DNA of 64,000 nucleotides from Sphingobacterium alkalisoli (GCF_005049105.1 NZ_SUKA01000009.1:1-64000); one strand, 5' to 3'. Positions 1-8,004 are shown, numbered from the stretch's first letter. The notes: generated by a model not told the origin, from the letters alone. Program-made: numbers and translations.

Positions 1-778
1 CCAGATCGATGTTCTGCCACTCGTTGAACCCGCCCACATTGTAACTGTCCCCGTTTTTACCATTATGGTACACCAGGTCGATGGCCTTTGCGTGATCGAT
101 GACAAATAGCCAATCGCGGGTATATTTCCCGTCTCCGTAGATCGGGAGTGGCTTGTTGTTCAGGATATTGTGGATACAGAGCGGGATCAGCTTTTCCGGG
201 AAGTGATTGGGACCGTAATTGTTCGAACAGTTGGTCAGTACCATAGGAAGACCGTAGGTATCGTGGTATGCGCGCACAAAATGGTCGGAAGAGGCCTTGG
301 ATGCCGAATACGGGGAATGTGGATCGTATTTGGTGTCTTCCGTAAAAAGACCTGTCTCGCCCAATGCTCCAAATACTTCGTCCGTGGAGACATGGTGGAA
401 ACGCTTACCTTCATAGTCGCCCTTCCAGATTTCTTTTGCTGCATTCAACAGGTTTACCGTACCGATCACATTGGTCATCACAAAGGCGGTAGGATCCGTG
501 ATCGAGCGGTCCACATGGGATTCTGCCGCTAAATGGATCACTCCATCGGGTAGGTACTGCTTAAAGATATCCAGGATATGGGCGGCATCGGTTATATCAG
601 CTTTTACAAAGCTGTAGTTTGGAGCGTCCTCAATATCCTTTAGGTTCTCCAGGTTACCTGCATAGGTAAGCGCATCCAGATTCACAATCTGGTATTCCGG
701 ATATTTGGTCACAAACTCTCGGACTACGTGGGAACCTATGAAACCGGCACCTCCGGTGATAATTATCGTCTTTTTCAT
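1..778 (-). CDS. rfbB: dTDP-glucose 4,6-dehydratase (3' end beyond window)
   Basis: Short-chain dehydrogenase of the extended SDR class that converts dTDP-glucose to dTDP-4-keto-6-deoxyglucose, the precursor of rhamnose and other deoxysugars. The frame read back from the ATG at 778 begins MKKTIIITGGAGFIGSH (NAD-binding TGGAGFIG). It continues with HLAAESHVDRSI, the catalytic STDEVFG and the YSASKASSD active-site motif, then NNYGPNHFPEKLIP and YGDGKYTRDWLFV. All of these are typical of RfbB. About 259 of the usual ~350 residues are present; the frame is open to base 1, so the C-terminus lies outside the window. It follows the UDP-glucuronate epimerase gene by 4 bases, so it is co-transcribed as part of the nucleotide-sugar block. 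The family call is close to certain. Confidence 0.95.
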   Translation of the reverse strand, partial: MKKTIIITGGAGFIGSHVVREFVTKYPEYQIVNLDALTYAGNLENLKDIEDAPNYSFVKADITDAAHILDIFKQYLPDGVIHLAAESHVDRSITDPTAFVMTNVIGTVNLLNAAKEIWKGDYEGKRFHHVSTDEVFGALGETGLFTEDTKYDPHSPYSASKASSDHFVRAYHDTYGLPMVLTNCSNNYGPNHFPEKLIPLCIHNILNNKPLPIYGDGKYTRDWLFVIDHAKAIDLVYHNGKNGDSYNVGGFNEWQNIDL

Positions 779-782
779 GATC

Positions 783-1811
783 TTATTTACTGTTATAACC
801 AACAAACCAAGCTACAAATTTTTGGACACCTTCCTGTATTGAGGTCTTGCTCTCATAGCCCAACGCATTCAGGGAAGTTGTATCTGCCCATGTGCGAGGC
901 ACATCCCCGGACTGCATGGGCAGCATATTTTTTTTGGCCACTTTACCCAAATTGTGTTCCATTGTTTCAATAAATTCCATCAGTGAGACCGGAGAACCGT
1001 TACCGATATTGAACACCTGATATAAGGGCTGCTCTTTTTTGCTGACCGGTGGGTTGTTTAATGTGATGATAATGCCGTTGACGATATCATCGATATACGT
1101 AAAATCACGGCTCATCTCACCATTATTGAATACCTTGATCGCACGATCCTCCGTTATCGCCGAAGCGAACAAAATCGGCGCCATATCCGGTCGTCCCCAG
1201 GGGCCATATACCGTAAAGAATCGAAGTCCCGATGTTGGGATCTGGTACAGGTGGCTGTAGGTATGCGCCATCAGTTCGTTAGCTTTCTTGGTCGCAGCAT
1301 ACAGACTTACCGGATAGTCTACCCGGTCATCTTCCGAAAAAGGCACTTTCCCATTTTCCCCATAAACAGAGGAACTAGATGCATACAATAGATGTGATAT
1401 CTTATGGTGACGGCAGGCTTCTAATATATTTACAAAACCGACAACATTGCTGTCCACATAGGCCATTGGATTCTCCAGACTGTAACGTACACCTGCCTGC
1501 GCCGCAAGGTTGATCACCGCATCAAACCCTTCTCGAGCAAACAGTGCCGATAACTCGTCCTGATCTTCCAGATTCATGCGTACAAACTTAAACGAGGGGT
1601 AGCTATCAGAAATAACCTCTTGGTTCCAGTTCTCTGCTTCTGTTCTCTTTACGCCCAATTCCTGAAGTCGCGCATACTTCAGGTTAACATCGTAGTAGTC
1701 GTTGATATTATCCAGACCGACAACAGTGATGCCTTTTTCCAAAAGCAGTTTGCTTAAGTAGAATCCTATAAAGCCCGCAGCACCGGTGACGAGTATTTTT
1801 TTATATTCCAT
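783..1811 (-). CDS. UDP-glucuronate 4-epimerase (NAD-dependent epimerase)
   Basis: Extended SDR enzyme expected to interconvert UDP-glucuronate and UDP-galacturonate. The N-terminus from ATG 1811 shows the Rossmann motif GAAGFIG and then VVGLDNINDYYDVNLKYAR, the signature stretch of UDP-GlcA epimerases. Further on are ASSSSVYG, the catalytic SLYAATKKANE (YxxxK) and LRFFTVYGPWGRPDMA. A longer frame reaches an ATG at 1838, but the nine extra residues are not conserved-looking and run into an intergenic repeat, so the start at 1811 (342 aa, normal length) is preferred. It lies in the same operon as a UDP-glucose dehydrogenase that would supply UDP-GlcA and a galacturonokinase-like gene that could feed UDP-GalA, which supports uronic-acid metabolism. 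A UDP-glucose 4-epimerase role is less likely given the DYYDVNLK signature. Confidence 0.88.
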   Translation of the reverse strand: MEYKKILVTGAAGFIGFYLSKLLLEKGITVVGLDNINDYYDVNLKYARLQELGVKRTEAENWNQEVISDSYPSFKFVRMNLEDQDELSALFAREGFDAVINLAAQAGVRYSLENPMAYVDSNVVGFVNILEACRHHKISHLLYASSSSVYGENGKVPFSEDDRVDYPVSLYAATKKANELMAHTYSHLYQIPTSGLRFFTVYGPWGRPDMAPILFASAITEDRAIKVFNNGEMSRDFTYIDDIVNGIIITLNNPPVSKKEQPLYQVFNIGNGSPVSLMEFIETMEHNLGKVAKKNMLPMQSGDVPRTWADTTSLNALGYESKTSIQEGVQKFVAWFVGYNSK

Positions 1812-1839
1812 TTCTTTTGCGAATGTGCGAATCTGCATA

Positions 1840-1896
1840 TTATGGATGATCCTTTATTTTCCTGAAGGAATCCATGAGCTCGCAAGCTCGGTTTGC
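1840..1896. repeat. Dispersed two-hairpin intergenic repeat, copy 1
   Basis: Reads ATTATGGATGATCC...GGAATCCATGAGCTCGCAAGCTCGGTTTG. The outer arms ATGGAT and ATCCAT face each other, and GAGCT/AGCTC forms a second small stem. Two full relatives lie at 7330 and 7512, an internally deleted one at 9379, and right-end fragments in opposite orientation at 29069 and 29148. Function is not known; the form is REP/MITE-like. Confidence 0.75.
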
Positions 1897-1940
1897 CTCT
1901 TCGCTGGTTTGTCTATTTATAACTATTTATTCTCCTGCCA

Positions 1941-2672
1941 TTAACTAAACTCCTTTTGCGCATTTTCATAAGCCGCCAGATCTCCGATATCAAAACGGGA
2001 ACCATTCAAGGGCCACGCGTAGACGTCCGTCTGCTTACATAGCCAAGCGGCTAAGTTACCCGGCGCATCGTATCCGCATCCTTCATCCAGTGCCCTGTGT
2101 ATCAACGGCAGATCACTGCCCCTGTAAAAGTAGAATGGGGGTACCGCCCAATGCGAAGGTGGATTTCCGGGTTTCTCGTGCATGGCGATGACCCTAAAAT
2201 TATCGTCTGTCTCCAGCACTCCTGTTTTCTGAAGGGCTGCGATCGACGGTTCCTCATGACAGGTAATACAACTCGTCCCCTTCTCTTTCGCATACGTAAC
2301 AAAGTCGGCGAATGAAAACGTCGCGACATTATCACCGGCAAGTACCAGTACATCTTCGGTGATCTGCAGCTCCTCAATGGCAAATAGAATATCCTTTACC
2401 GCTCCCAAACGGTTATCGTTGCTGGTTGTACCGTCGTTAAGTATGACAATCTCCTTTGAGTAGTTCGATGCTGCTCTCCATTTCGTAAAATGTTGGTAAA
2501 ATGTAGCATTCGTAATTACGACATGCTGGTTAACCTCATTTATTTCGTCCACAGATTCGATCAAACGATCCAATATGGTCTTTCCCCCCACTTCCAGCAG
2601 CGGTTTGGGAAAGTTCTTTGTTAAAGGATATAAACGCGTGGCATAACCTGCCGCTAATATGATCGTTTTCAT
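1941..2672 (-). CDS. Sugar-phosphate nucleotidyltransferase
   Basis: Nucleotidyltransferase of the GT-A-like NTP_transferase family that joins a sugar 1-phosphate to an NTP. Residues 1-25 contain the nucleotide-binding signature: AAGYATRLYPLTKNFPKPLL is the GxGTRLxPxTxxxPK loop with Tyr in place of the usual Gly. Asp in VLVLAGDN (about residue 115) is the probable metal ligand. At 243 aa it is the length of short single-domain transferases, without the left-handed beta-helix of GlmU. It sits directly after the galacturonokinase/galactokinase-like gene, so its likely substrate is the sugar-1-phosphate that kinase makes, giving a UDP-sugar. The exact sugar and nucleotide cannot be read from sequence; glucose-1-phosphate thymidylyl- or uridylyltransferase annotations are possible. 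Confidence 0.85.
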   Translation of the reverse strand: MKTIILAAGYATRLYPLTKNFPKPLLEVGGKTILDRLIESVDEINEVNQHVVITNATFYQHFTKWRAASNYSKEIVILNDGTTSNDNRLGAVKDILFAIEELQITEDVLVLAGDNVATFSFADFVTYAKEKGTSCITCHEEPSIAALQKTGVLETDDNFRVIAMHEKPGNPPSHWAVPPFYFYRGSDLPLIHRALDEGCGYDAPGNLAAWLCKQTDVYAWPLNGSRFDIGDLAAYENAQKEFS

Positions 2673-2774
2673 TTTTTATTCAATTTTACGTTAAGATTGC
2701 CCCGTCGTTCCTCCTCGCAATGACGTAACAGGTATTACTTCTCCCTGCTACAGAATCTCTATTTCTGTTTCGCA

Positions 2775-2821
2775 TCTATCTAACACCTAATCCCTGACTC
2801 CTAATTTCTAACTCCTATCCA
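2775..2821. repeat. Degenerate heptamer array in intergenic gap
   Basis: On the minus strand the gap reads as successive 7-mers GTTAGAA, ATTAGGA, GTCAGGG, ATTAGGT, GTTAGAT, i.e. a period of 7 (14 for the best match). Similar arrays lie at 4036-4069 and 6794-6825, and a TGATTGG/TGACTGG version at 4013 and 5594. They fill gaps between genes of the nucleotide-sugar operon. Confidence 0.6.
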
Positions 2822-4000
2822 CTAACTCACCCTTCTAACTCCATCAGCCGTTTTGCATACGCGCACCTCATATTGCCCTTCCATTTCCGGGTATTTTGCG
2901 ATGTATGCGTCCGTGACATATTTTATGGCCTCTTCCCGGTATTCCGGATTGGACAGGGCTACACAGCAGCCCTTAAACCCGGCACCGCTGAACCGCCCTC
3001 CGTAGACCCCTGGAGCTTCCTTTATGGCGTCGAACAGGCTGATCATTTCTGGACATCCCGATTCCCATTGCTGGATGGAGCTGTCTCCAGAGGCGAACAT
3101 AATTGCGCCCAACATATCGATATCTCCTTTTGTAAATGCTTCCACCGCATGGTCTACACGTTCGTATTCTGTCATGAAATGTGTGGCCCTTTTGGCCAGT
3201 GCATCGGGCAGGCGGTGCTTCCATTTATTGTAGACTTTCCGGTCCACATCACGCAGGCGTGTATTGGTGAATGCATCATAGGGCAGCCCTTCATACGCCA
3301 ATAAGGAAAACGCAGCTACCTTACACTCATCGGTGCGGGTGTTGTATCCCGTATTGATCAATGTTCTGGTGAGCCCACTGTAAAATATAAGAATATCGAA
3401 GTCCGGCATATTTGCAGGCTTCGGTATCAGCTTGTAAGAGTCATCCTTGGTATCTAAATAAAGCAAATGGTCCTTTTTGGAAAGCACTTCACAGCTCTGG
3501 TCCAGTTTACCCAGGCTCAGTCCGATGTATTCTTTCTCCGCACGGAAAGCCAGTTCGATCAGTTCATGTTCGTCTACCGGGATGTCATTGACATCGGCCA
3601 ATGCCATGATATAACACAGTAATACCGCGGACGAAGATGACAACCCACCCACGGGAAGCGATCCACAGATCAGCCCCTGTACACCGAACTTAACTTCACC
3701 TTTTTTGGAAACCGTATAGATCGCGGCCTGTATGTAACGCCCCCAGCTGTCGTATTTGGGAGGGATGGCGCCTAATGGAAACAGCACCTGGCCTTCAAAA
3801 TCCGTACTGAAGAGATTGATTACGCCGGTTTCCGTGGGCACATAGTAAAAATCTACGCCGTGGTCCAGCGCAAATCCGGTGACATGCCCATGCTGATGGT
3901 CTATGTGTGCTCCTACCGGACATACCCGGTACGGACTGTACACATGCCTTACTTCATGTTCCGGTGTATCGGGAAATAATGTTTTAAAATCCTTATGCAT
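2822..4000 (-). CDS. GHMP sugar kinase, galacturonokinase-like (galactokinase family)
   Basis: ATP-dependent anomeric sugar kinase of the GHMP superfamily, 392 aa. Seen motifs: RVCPVGAHIDHQHG at residues 25-38 where galactokinases have GRVNLIGEHTDYNxG; GGLSSSSA at 118-125 (ATP-binding motif 2); GKLDQS with the catalytic Asp167; and GVYGGRFSGAGFKGCC at about 331-346 (motif 3). The Glu of GEHTDY, which contacts the sugar in galactokinase, is Ala here. From memory, the PxGAHIDHQ form and the GARFSGAGFRGCC form are those of plant galacturonokinase, so galacturonate is a plausible substrate. The neighbours are a nucleotidyltransferase, UDP-GlcA 4-epimerase and UDP-glucose dehydrogenase, which fits a UDP-uronic acid pathway. 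Automatic annotation would call it galactokinase; substrate specificity is inferred and untested. Confidence 0.82.
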   Translation of the reverse strand: MHKDFKTLFPDTPEHEVRHVYSPYRVCPVGAHIDHQHGHVTGFALDHGVDFYYVPTETGVINLFSTDFEGQVLFPLGAIPPKYDSWGRYIQAAIYTVSKKGEVKFGVQGLICGSLPVGGLSSSSAVLLCYIMALADVNDIPVDEHELIELAFRAEKEYIGLSLGKLDQSCEVLSKKDHLLYLDTKDDSYKLIPKPANMPDFDILIFYSGLTRTLINTGYNTRTDECKVAAFSLLAYEGLPYDAFTNTRLRDVDRKVYNKWKHRLPDALAKRATHFMTEYERVDHAVEAFTKGDIDMLGAIMFASGDSSIQQWESGCPEMISLFDAIKEAPGVYGGRFSGAGFKGCCVALSNPEYREEAIKYVTDAYIAKYPEMEGQYEVRVCKTADGVRRVS

Positions 4001-4012
4001 ATCTGTTTCTCG

Positions 4013-4069
4013 TGATTGGTGACCGGAAATTATTCCTTAAATCTCTAACCTCCGATTTCTAACCCCTGA
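4013..4069. repeat. Heptamer-type repeats upstream of the GHMP kinase
   Basis: TGATTGG TGACCGG at 4013-4026 lies just before the kinase start. It is followed at 4036-4069 by a degenerate array whose minus strand reads GGTTAGAAATCGGA GGTTAGAGATTTAA (period 14). It resembles the arrays at 2775 and 6794, and the coding insertion at 5594. Confidence 0.5.
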
Positions 4070-5449
4070 TTACTCTCCTATCGCATAGTACACAAATCCC
4101 AGTTCTTCCAGCTGTGCACGGTTCAATAATTTCCTTCCGTCAAATACAAAGGAAGGTCTTTTCATCGTTTCCTTGATCTTCGCCCAGTCATAACCTTTGA
4201 ATTCATCCCATTCTGTTAGAACTGCTGCTGCATGTGCCCCTGCAAGTGCTTCATACGGATCATTCACGACCTTCACCAGTCTCCGGTTTTCTTCGGGAGA
4301 CCGTGTACCTAGGTAAACCAAGTCCCTGTAGATCTGCTCGGCAGGTACCTTAGGGTCGTAGACAATCACGTTCGCCTCTTCATCTAATAGGTGATCGGCT
4401 ACATAGATAGCTGCTGATTCCCTAGTGTCATTGGTGTCTTTCTTAAACGCCCAGCCCAGAAAGGCAATATTTTTGCCATTGACCGTATTGTATAATGTCT
4501 TGATGATATTCTCCGCAAAACGTACTTTTTGGTGGTCGTTCAGGATGATGACCTGTTCCCAGTAGTTCGCAACGGCCGTCAGGTTATATGAACGTGCAAT
4601 ATAAACGAGGTTCAGGATATCTTTCTGGAAGCAGGATCCGCCAAAGCCGACCGAAGCTTTCAGGAATTTTGCACCGATACGTGAATCGTGACCGATGGCC
4701 CGCGATACTTCATCCACATTTGCACCGGTCACTTCGCACAGTTCGGAAATCGAATTGATCGATGAGACACGCTGCGCCAAGAAGGCATTTGCTACTAACT
4801 TAGACAATTCAGATGACCAAAGGTTGGTTGTCAGGATACGTTCACGGGGCACCCAGGCTTCGTAAACCTGTACCAAAGCTTCGATAGCTTCGGCATCTTC
4901 GCCACCGATCAATACGCGATCAGGATTGTGTAAATCGGTTACCGCGGTGCCTTCGGCTAGAAACTCTGGATTGGATAGGATATGGAAATTAACCCCATTT
5001 CCTGTATTATCCAAAATAGATTTAAGTGCTTCTGCTGTACGAACAGGAAGGGTGGATTTTTCGACAACAATCTTATCCGATTTAGCCACTGCAGCGATCT
5101 GACGTGCACAAAGCTCAATATATTTTAAATCGGCGGCTTGCCCCTTACCTTTACCATAGGTTTTGGTAGGAGTATTGACCGAAATAAAGATCATATCGGC
5201 CTCATCGATCGCCTTATCCACATCCGTAGAGAAAAACAGATTACGTCCACGTGCTTCGCCGACTACCGCATCTAACCCGGGCTCGTATACCGGCAGTTTG
5301 GATAGGTCGGCATCATTCCATGCAGCAATCCGTGCTTCGTTTAAATCAACAACCGTAACCTCAACATTCGGGTTTTTCTGTGCGATAACCGACATTGTGG
5401 GCCCACCTACATAACCGGCTCCTATACAGGTAATTTTTTTTATTTGCAT
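4070..5449 (-). CDS. ugd: UDP-glucose 6-dehydrogenase
   Basis: Two-step NAD-dependent oxidation of UDP-glucose to UDP-glucuronate. Residues 1-20 carry the Rossmann motif CIGAGYVGGPT. The centre has VEKSTLPV, SNPEFLAEGTA and the catalytic cysteine motif GFGGSCFQKD; the FQKD form is typical of the animal-like UGDH branch rather than the GGxCxxKD of TuaD. Then come GWAFKKDTNDTRES and YDPKV in the C-terminal UDP-binding domain. The start is set at ATG 5449 (MQIKKITCIGAG): a longer frame to 5473 would overlap the end of the preceding gene at 5454, and the extra residues are not conserved. This leaves a 4-base gap, so the two dehydrogenases are coupled. 459 aa, normal length. Its product feeds the epimerase at 783. 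Confidence 0.93.
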   Translation of the reverse strand: MQIKKITCIGAGYVGGPTMSVIAQKNPNVEVTVVDLNEARIAAWNDADLSKLPVYEPGLDAVVGEARGRNLFFSTDVDKAIDEADMIFISVNTPTKTYGKGKGQAADLKYIELCARQIAAVAKSDKIVVEKSTLPVRTAEALKSILDNTGNGVNFHILSNPEFLAEGTAVTDLHNPDRVLIGGEDAEAIEALVQVYEAWVPRERILTTNLWSSELSKLVANAFLAQRVSSINSISELCEVTGANVDEVSRAIGHDSRIGAKFLKASVGFGGSCFQKDILNLVYIARSYNLTAVANYWEQVIILNDHQKVRFAENIIKTLYNTVNGKNIAFLGWAFKKDTNDTRESAAIYVADHLLDEEANVIVYDPKVPAEQIYRDLVYLGTRSPEENRRLVKVVNDPYEALAGAHAAAVLTEWDEFKGYDWAKIKETMKRPSFVFDGRKLLNRAQLEELGFVYYAIGE

Positions 5450-5453
5450 AAAT

Positions 5454-6761
5454 TTACAGTCTGGCATCAACAACTGACCGGTCTAAACAACCTTTGATGT
5501 CAAATACGACATTCGTATCCTTTGTTAATGATTTAATATTATATGTTAAAAATTCATGATGTGCTACAGCTAATATCACGGCTTCATACTTAGTGATTGG
5601 TGACTGGTGACTGGTGATTGGTGATTTGTCAAGCAGCTTGATACCATAGTCCTGAAAAACTTCCTCAGGGTCTGCCCAAGGGTCGTAAATATCGACCTCA
5701 ACACCATATTCGATCAACTCTTTACGGATGTCCATGACTTTGGTATTCCGTACATCCGGGCAGTTCTCTTTAAACGTAATCCCTAGTATCAATGCTTTCG
5801 AATCCTTCACGTTGATACCTTTTCCGATCATTAATTTCACCACTTTGGAAGCAACAAAACGAGCCATGGAATCATTTACCCGGCGGCCGGAAAGAATTAC
5901 ATCTGGATGATAGCCCAGCTGCTCCGCTTTATGGGCCAGATAATACGGGTCGACGGATATACAATGGCCACCAACCAAACCGGGTTTATATTTCAAAAAG
6001 TTGAATTTAGTCCCTGCGGCCTCTAATACATCATTGGTATCAATACCGACACGGTCAAATATTAAAGCAAGCTCATTCACAAAGGAAATGTTGACGTCCC
6101 GTTGTGCATTTTCAATAGCTTTTGACGCTTCTGCCACTTTGATCGAAGGTGCCTTATGTGTACCTGCTGTGATGATTGTTTTATAAAGTTGATCTATTTC
6201 CTCCGCAATTGCAGGTGTGGAACCCGAAGTTACTTTTTTTATCGTTGTCAGCGTATTCACCTTATCGCCTGGGTTAATCCGCTCGGGTGAATAGCCTACA
6301 AAAAAGTCCGTATTAAATACTAATCCAGATAGGTTTTCCAATACAGGTATGCATTCTTCTTCGGTACAACCTGGATAAACGGTGGATTCGTAAATCACAA
6401 TATCGCCACGCTTAATAATCTTGCCCAACATGGCAGTCGCCTTCAATAGAGGTTGCAAATCCGGCGAATTATAGCGATCAATGGGCGTAGGTACAGTCAC
6501 AATAAAAATATGAGCATCCTGGATCTCTTCCAACAAAGAAGATGCCCGATAGCCTTTTGTAAAATTGCTATCTTTGGCCGCCTCGATAGCTGCTGTCAGC
6601 TTATCCAAATCGGCCTCCATTGTGCTGTCTTTGGCCTCATTCAATTCCACAACACGATCCGCATTGATATCAAATCCCACCACTGGAAAATGTGATGCAA
6701 ATTCAATAGCCAATGGTAGACCTACATACCCCTGCCCGATGACGGAGATTTTTTTGTGCAT
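5454..6761 (-). CDS. UDP-N-acetylhexosamine 6-dehydrogenase (WecC/TviB type)
   Basis: Nucleotide-sugar dehydrogenase that oxidises a UDP-HexNAc at C6 to the uronic acid for capsule or exopolysaccharide. Motifs seen: VIGQGYVGLPLA (NAD), VTVPTPID, YESTVYPGCTEE, FVGYSPERINPGD and the catalytic GLVGGHCISVDPYYL. KENCPDVRN is followed by the C-terminal domain. These are the hallmarks of the TviB/WbpA/WbpO group. The start at ATG 6761 (MHKKISVIGQG) is chosen over 6785 because the Rossmann strand then begins at residue 4. Oddity: near the C-terminus the protein carries SPITSHQSPITK, encoded by five tandem 7-bp units (5594-5628), which looks like a repeat that entered the gene in frame. The substrate (UDP-GlcNAc, GalNAc or ManNAc) cannot be decided. 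Confidence 0.88.
   Translation of the reverse strand: MHKKISVIGQGYVGLPLAIEFASHFPVVGFDINADRVVELNEAKDSTMEADLDKLTAAIEAAKDSNFTKGYRASSLLEEIQDAHIFIVTVPTPIDRYNSPDLQPLLKATAMLGKIIKRGDIVIYESTVYPGCTEEECIPVLENLSGLVFNTDFFVGYSPERINPGDKVNTLTTIKKVTSGSTPAIAEEIDQLYKTIITAGTHKAPSIKVAEASKAIENAQRDVNISFVNELALIFDRVGIDTNDVLEAAGTKFNFLKYKPGLVGGHCISVDPYYLAHKAEQLGYHPDVILSGRRVNDSMARFVASKVVKLMIGKGINVKDSKALILGITFKENCPDVRNTKVMDIRKELIEYGVEVDIYDPWADPEEVFQDYGIKLLDKSPITSHQSPITKYEAVILAVAHHEFLTYNIKSLTKDTNVVFDIKGCLDRSVVDARL
5594..5628. repeat. Five tandem heptamers inside a coding sequence
   Basis: TGATTGG TGACTGG TGACTGG TGATTGG TGATTTG, 35 bases. The same heptamers (TGATTGG TGACCGG) occur in the gap at 4013-4026. In the gene's frame the array yields a 7-residue peptide repeat (SPITSHQ SPITKYE) near the C-terminus of the dehydrogenase. 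Confidence 0.85.
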
Positions 6762-6793
6762 ATGCGCCGATTCGCCTATCTGCATATTCCTTT

Positions 6794-6825
6794 ATCCATT
6801 TCTAACAACCTTTTATTTCTAACAC
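6794..6825. repeat. Degenerate GTTAGAAAT repeat
   Basis: The minus strand reads GTGTTAGAAATAAAAGGTTGTTAGAAATGG: two copies of GTTAGAAAT about 16 bases apart in the gap between the cytidylyltransferase and the dehydrogenase. It appears to belong to the same family as the arrays at 2775 and 4036. Confidence 0.45.
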
Positions 6826-7245
6826 TTATTTACCATTCTCCTTCTCTGCAACCGTTTTACGCAATCCTGAAGATGAAAAGCGATGATCGCGTGTATTATA
6901 ATAAAGCGCAATGCCTTTTTCTTCACAATATTCGCGACCGGTAAAGTTTTTATCCATATACTCATCACCTAGGATCCGTACGTCAATTTTAAAAGCGCGT
7001 AAAATATCTTCCAGATCCTGTTCAGTTAGATAAGGTACAATTTCGTCTACATATTTGCAACCTGACAACTGAATATAGCGTTCTACAACTGTTTGACTGG
7101 GTTTGTTTTTTTCCGGACGATCTAATGTGGGGTCTACTTGCAAGCCACAAATAAGGTAATCGCATTGGCGCTTTGCCTCCTCTAGCATCTTGATATGACC
7201 GGCATGTAACAGGTCGAATGCCGAAAAAGTAATGCCAATGCGCAT
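6826..7245 (-). CDS. Cytidylyltransferase-family protein (TagD-like)
   Basis: Small nucleotidyltransferase of the HxGH superfamily (glycerol-3-phosphate cytidylyltransferase / HldE C-terminal type). The N-terminus from ATG 7245 is MRIGITFSAFDLLHAGHIKML: the HAGH motif and its preceding FDLLH are clear, while the usual GTFD is SAFD. RILGDEYMDKNFTGRE and the HRFSSSGLRK motif (the family's RTxGISTTxI position) follow. A longer frame to 7302 adds 19 polar residues not seen in the family, so 7245 (139 aa, normal) is preferred. As first nucleotide-sugar gene of the block it may activate an alditol or sugar phosphate with CTP for polymer decoration. The substrate is unknown. Confidence 0.82.
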   Translation of the reverse strand: MRIGITFSAFDLLHAGHIKMLEEAKRQCDYLICGLQVDPTLDRPEKNKPSQTVVERYIQLSGCKYVDEIVPYLTEQDLEDILRAFKIDVRILGDEYMDKNFTGREYCEEKGIALYYNTRDHRFSSSGLRKTVAEKENGK

Positions 7246-7329
7246 AGGATTCCGATCGCTTTTAATATTTGTGTCCAAGTTTTTACTAGTTTCTGATTTC
7301 ATATATTACTTCCTTTTGCTGATTCGCTC

Positions 7330-7387
7330 ATTATGGATGATTCTTTTTCCTTTGATGGAATCCATGAACTCGCTACGCTCGGTTTGC
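7330..7387. repeat. Dispersed two-hairpin intergenic repeat, copy 2
   Basis: ATTATGGATGATTC...GGAATCCATGAACTCGCTACGCTCGGTTTGCG. It has the same order as copy 1, with ATGGAT/ATCCAT arms and a right part ending CTCGGTTTG. Confidence 0.75.
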
Positions 7388-7511
7388 GAATCTGCTTAAT
7401 AAAAATATACTAACACGGGTTGTTTCTCAAAATAAGTGTCATCGTTTGTAACATTCCGATGACTTGCCTGCTTCCAGCAATTTCTATGCCGTATTTATTG
7501 TTTAATTGCGC

Positions 7512-7565
7512 ATTATGGATTATCCTTTCTTTTCTCTATGGAATCCATGAGCTCGCAAGCTCGGT
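7512..7565. repeat. Dispersed two-hairpin intergenic repeat, copy 3
   Basis: ATTATGGATTATCC...GGAATCCATGAGCTCGCAAGCTCGG. The right part is identical to copy 1. It is followed at once by a second TTATGGATTATCCTTTC (7565-7580), which overlaps the end of the decayed gene, suggesting a local duplication. Confidence 0.75.
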
Positions 7566-7571
7566 TATGGA

Positions 7572-7986
7572 TTATCCTTTCTTTATAAAATATCCCCCTG
7601 TTTTGGGCGCTCCTTTAAATATGATTTTATCCTCATCTCTCAGATGTTTTAGCCAACGCTCTAAAGTACGATCGGCTACATCAAAATATTGTCTTATTTT
7701 TTTTGCATTTATTCCAGGGCTATTCCGAATGATTTCCATCAATTCATTTATACCGACATTTACACCGACATCTTCTTGCTTATTTAGCCTTTGATTAAAA
7801 AGCACCACGCGAAAACCATTTACAAATTCCTCAAAAACAGGTGCAATCACACCGTAATCGTTACAAATATTTTGTATACGTTGATACCTGAACCATAACG
7901 CTCTATAAGCCCAATCTCTTTAAATGCTTTGGCGATCAATTTATTTCTCGATTTTGAGGTATTGTATATATCGTGGTTTCTATCAT
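7572..7986 (-). pseudogene. Remnant of an AlbA_2/HATPase_c_4 protein
   Basis: Broken paralogue of the next gene upstream. From ATG 7986 it reads MIETTIYTIP, identical to the start of the intact protein at 9369, then stops after NREIN. A second frame carries KLIAKAFKEIGLIERYGSGI, matching the intact protein's IAKIFKEIGLIERYGTGI. A third frame (to 7572) carries NDYGVIAPVFEEF and a C-terminal winged helix ending GGYFIKKG. The AlbA_2 domain and most of the ATPase-like domain are missing, and at least two frame changes occur. The first 38 bases (7956-7993) match 9339-9376 at 36 positions. The 92-residue open frame 7572-7850 is only the tail of this relic and is unlikely to be functional. Confidence 0.8.
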
Positions 7987-8004
7987 TTTTTCGTATGTCC
8001 TAAT

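Larger units (their letters stand above)
7246..7571. other. Gene-free gap rich in dispersed repeats
   Basis: Holds two copies of the two-hairpin repeat (7330-7387 and 7512-7565) separated by AT-rich sequence without a supportable ORF. No promoter with a full TAnnTTTG box was found here, so the sugar genes probably depend on upstream transcription. Confidence 0.5.

Noticed and set aside
170..532. 120-residue plus-strand ORF at the window start
   Set aside because: Antisense to the clear dTDP-glucose dehydratase frame.
7572..7850. 92-residue winged-helix ORF as an independent gene
   Set aside because: It is continuous, after frame changes, with a relic whose start copies the neighbouring AlbA_2 gene, so it is annotated as part of a pseudogene.
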